Source: an uncultured Succinatimonas sp. (GTDB lineage: Bacteria; Pseudomonadota; Gammaproteobacteria; Enterobacterales; Succinivibrionaceae). Taken from it: DNA of 5,718 bases. A program made the translations under genes and the position numbers. This document shows, one piece after another, positions 4,601 to 5,718 of the stretch (position 1 is the first letter of the stretch; each line of letters opens with the position of its first letter). The notes below the pieces were generated by a model, which had not been told where the DNA came from, made no database searches, and saw only the letters and a program-made list of their open reading frames with translations. The stretch spans positions 1-5,718 of the forward strand of contig URKL01000133.1 of the NCBI GenBank assembly GCA_900548485.1, given 5' to 3'.

Positions 4601-4663
4601 ACGTTTTAAGTATAAACACGTTAAAATATAGTAAATATTTTTCATTTAAGCGAGATATAACAA

Positions 4664-5718
4664 ATGGCCAATAAAAAACCTTTTGCTCTTATCATCATGG
4701 ATGGTTGGGGCGATAATCCAGAAAAAGAATTCAATGCTGTTAGCGCTGCTAAAACTCCTGTTTTAGATGCCTTAACTGCTAAGTTTGCTCATGCCGACAT
4801 TCAAGCCTCTGGAACCTATGTAGGCTTACCTGAGGGACAAATGGGTAATTCCGAGGTAGGTCATACTAATATTGGTGCCGGCCGTGTTGTCTATCAAGAA
4901 TTAACCCGCATCGGCAAATCTATCAGTGATGGCGATTTCTTCACCAATAAGGCTTTATGTGAGGCTGTTGATAAGGCTGTTGCGAATGGCAAGGCAGTTC
5001 ATATTATGGGCCTTATGTCTGACGGCGGTGTTCACAGTCACCAAGACCACATAATCGCCATGATCAAATTAGCAGCTCAAAGAGGTGCTAAGCAGATTTA
5101 CTTCCATCCGTTCTTAGATGGTCGTGATGTTCCTCCACGCTCTGCTCACGGCTTTATTGAGACCTTTGAAAAGGTATTTGCCGAATTAGGTGTTGGCTGT
5201 TTTGCTTCTATCATTGGCCGTTATTTTGCAATGGATCGTGATAATCGTTGGGATCGCGTCCAACAAGCTTATGATCTCTTAACTGAGGCTAAGAGCGAAT
5301 TTGCTCCTTTTGCTAGCGCAAAAGAGGCCTTAGATGCAGCTTATGCACGTGATGAAAATGACGAGTTCGTAAAAGCTTCTGTAGTTGGTAATCCTGCTCC
5401 TTTAGCTGATGGCGATAGCCTTATTTTCATGAATTTCCGCGCTGACCGTGCCCGCCAGATTACCCGTGCCTTTGTCAATGATGACGCTGATTTCACCGGT
5501 TTTAAACGTAATGTTAAAGCTAAATTAGCAGATTTTGTCATGCTCACTCAGTATGCAGCTGACATTAAGACTAGTTGTGCTTTCCCTCCTGAGGATCTGA
5601 ACAATACCTTAGGCGAGTGGTTATCTTCTCATGGCAAAACCCAGTTGCGTATTTCCGAGACCGAAAAATACGCTCACGTCACCTTCTTTATGAATGGTGG
5701 TGTTGAAACTGTTTACCC
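4664..5718 (+). CDS. gpmI: 2,3-bisphosphoglycerate-independent phosphoglycerate mutase, N-terminal part, cut by window edge
   Basis: Glycolytic and gluconeogenic enzyme interconverting 3- and 2-phosphoglycerate with two Mn2+ ions and a phosphoserine intermediate; cytosolic. The window holds 351 codons of a usual ~510. The N-terminus reads [13 protein letters not shown] with metal ligand D13, and the catalytic serine is S63 in [16 protein letters not shown]. The substrate-binding domain shows [14 protein letters not shown] (H124), [28 protein letters not shown] and FRADRARQ, all family signatures. The frame continues through NGGVET to the edge; the remaining metal ligands lie outside. ATG at 4664 has only a weak SD (GCGAG, about 9 bases upstream). 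Divergent from yibN, the same pairing as gpmM/yibN in E. coli. Confidence 0.97.
   Translation, partial: MANKKPFALIIMDGWGDNPEKEFNAVSAAKTPVLDALTAKFAHADIQASGTYVGLPEGQMGNSEVGHTNIGAGRVVYQELTRIGKSISDGDFFTNKALCEAVDKAVANGKAVHIMGLMSDGGVHSHQDHIIAMIKLAAQRGAKQIYFHPFLDGRDVPPRSAHGFIETFEKVFAELGVGCFASIIGRYFAMDRDNRWDRVQQAYDLLTEAKSEFAPFASAKEALDAAYARDENDEFVKASVVGNPAPLADGDSLIFMNFRADRARQITRAFVNDDADFTGFKRNVKAKLADFVMLTQYAADIKTSCAFPPEDLNNTLGEWLSSHGKTQLRISETEKYAHVTFFMNGGVETVY

Larger units (their letters stand above)
3941..4663. other. Long AT-rich gap between divergent yibN and gpmI
   Basis: No protein gene, tRNA or rRNA could be recognised in these 723 bases. The composition is uneven: 4021-4200 has roughly 32-35% G+C, whereas 4321-4620 falls to about 15-25%. 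The left part has the yibN leader, a diverged direct repeat, a nested hairpin and an attenuator-like structure. The right part has a T7A8 tract (4329-4343), several inverted repeats and the presumed gpmI promoter. The region must contain promoters for both flanking genes, but no clear pair for either can be fixed by eye. Confidence 0.6.

Noticed and set aside
3941..4663. tRNA, small protein gene or CRISPR array in the gap
   Set aside because: No T-loop GGTTCGA-like sequence, no open frame with an SD and useful length, and repeats are only two copies without regular spacing.
5341..5547. 68-codon open frame on the minus strand
   Set aside because: Antisense to gpmI; Ser/Lys/Arg-rich product typical of a shadow frame.

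Overview
The window looks like chromosomal DNA of a low-GC gammaproteobacterium, most probably of the Succinivibrionaceae (Anaerobiospirillum/Succinivibrio group). The reasons are: an ATP-type PEP carboxykinase that reads very much like the remembered Anaerobiospirillum enzyme; gammaproteobacterial SecB, GpsA and NfuA proteins; leucine codons dominated by TTA even in central-metabolism genes; and very AT-rich gaps. The family assignment is inference from recognition, not from a search.

Layout, left to right. (1) 1-652, minus: 5' part of pckA, cut by the window edge, with a 193-base upstream gap holding palindromes. (2) 846-1067, minus: a small free-standing heavy-metal-associated (HMA) domain protein with an excellent sigma70-type promoter and an operator-like palindrome just after the predicted transcription start. 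(3) 1268-1858, plus: nfuA, an Fe-S carrier, divergent from the HMA gene and closed by a strong hairpin terminator at 1905-1940. (4) 1939-3940, minus: a tight cluster yibN-secB-gpsA (gaps of 25 and 9 bases), convergent with nfuA. (5) 3941-4663: a 723-base AT-rich gap without a recognisable gene, containing a diverged direct repeat, a nested hairpin, an attenuator-like element and several palindromes. (6) 4664-5718, plus: 5' part of gpmI, cofactor-independent phosphoglycerate mutase, cut by the window edge.

How they fit together. pckA, gpsA and gpmI are central-carbon genes. In succinate-forming rumen and gut bacteria PckA works in the carboxylating direction, feeding CO2 into oxaloacetate. gpmI / yibN-secB-gpsA is the same neighbourhood as gpmM / yibN-grxC-secB-gpsA in E. 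coli, but grxC is absent here and the divergent gap is long. SecB, GpsA and YibN link protein export, phospholipid precursor supply and a membrane-anchored rhodanese-like protein.

Nothing in the coding part is clearly a new system. The least explained material is the 3941-4663 gap and the promoter region of the HMA gene; both are reported as candidates only.
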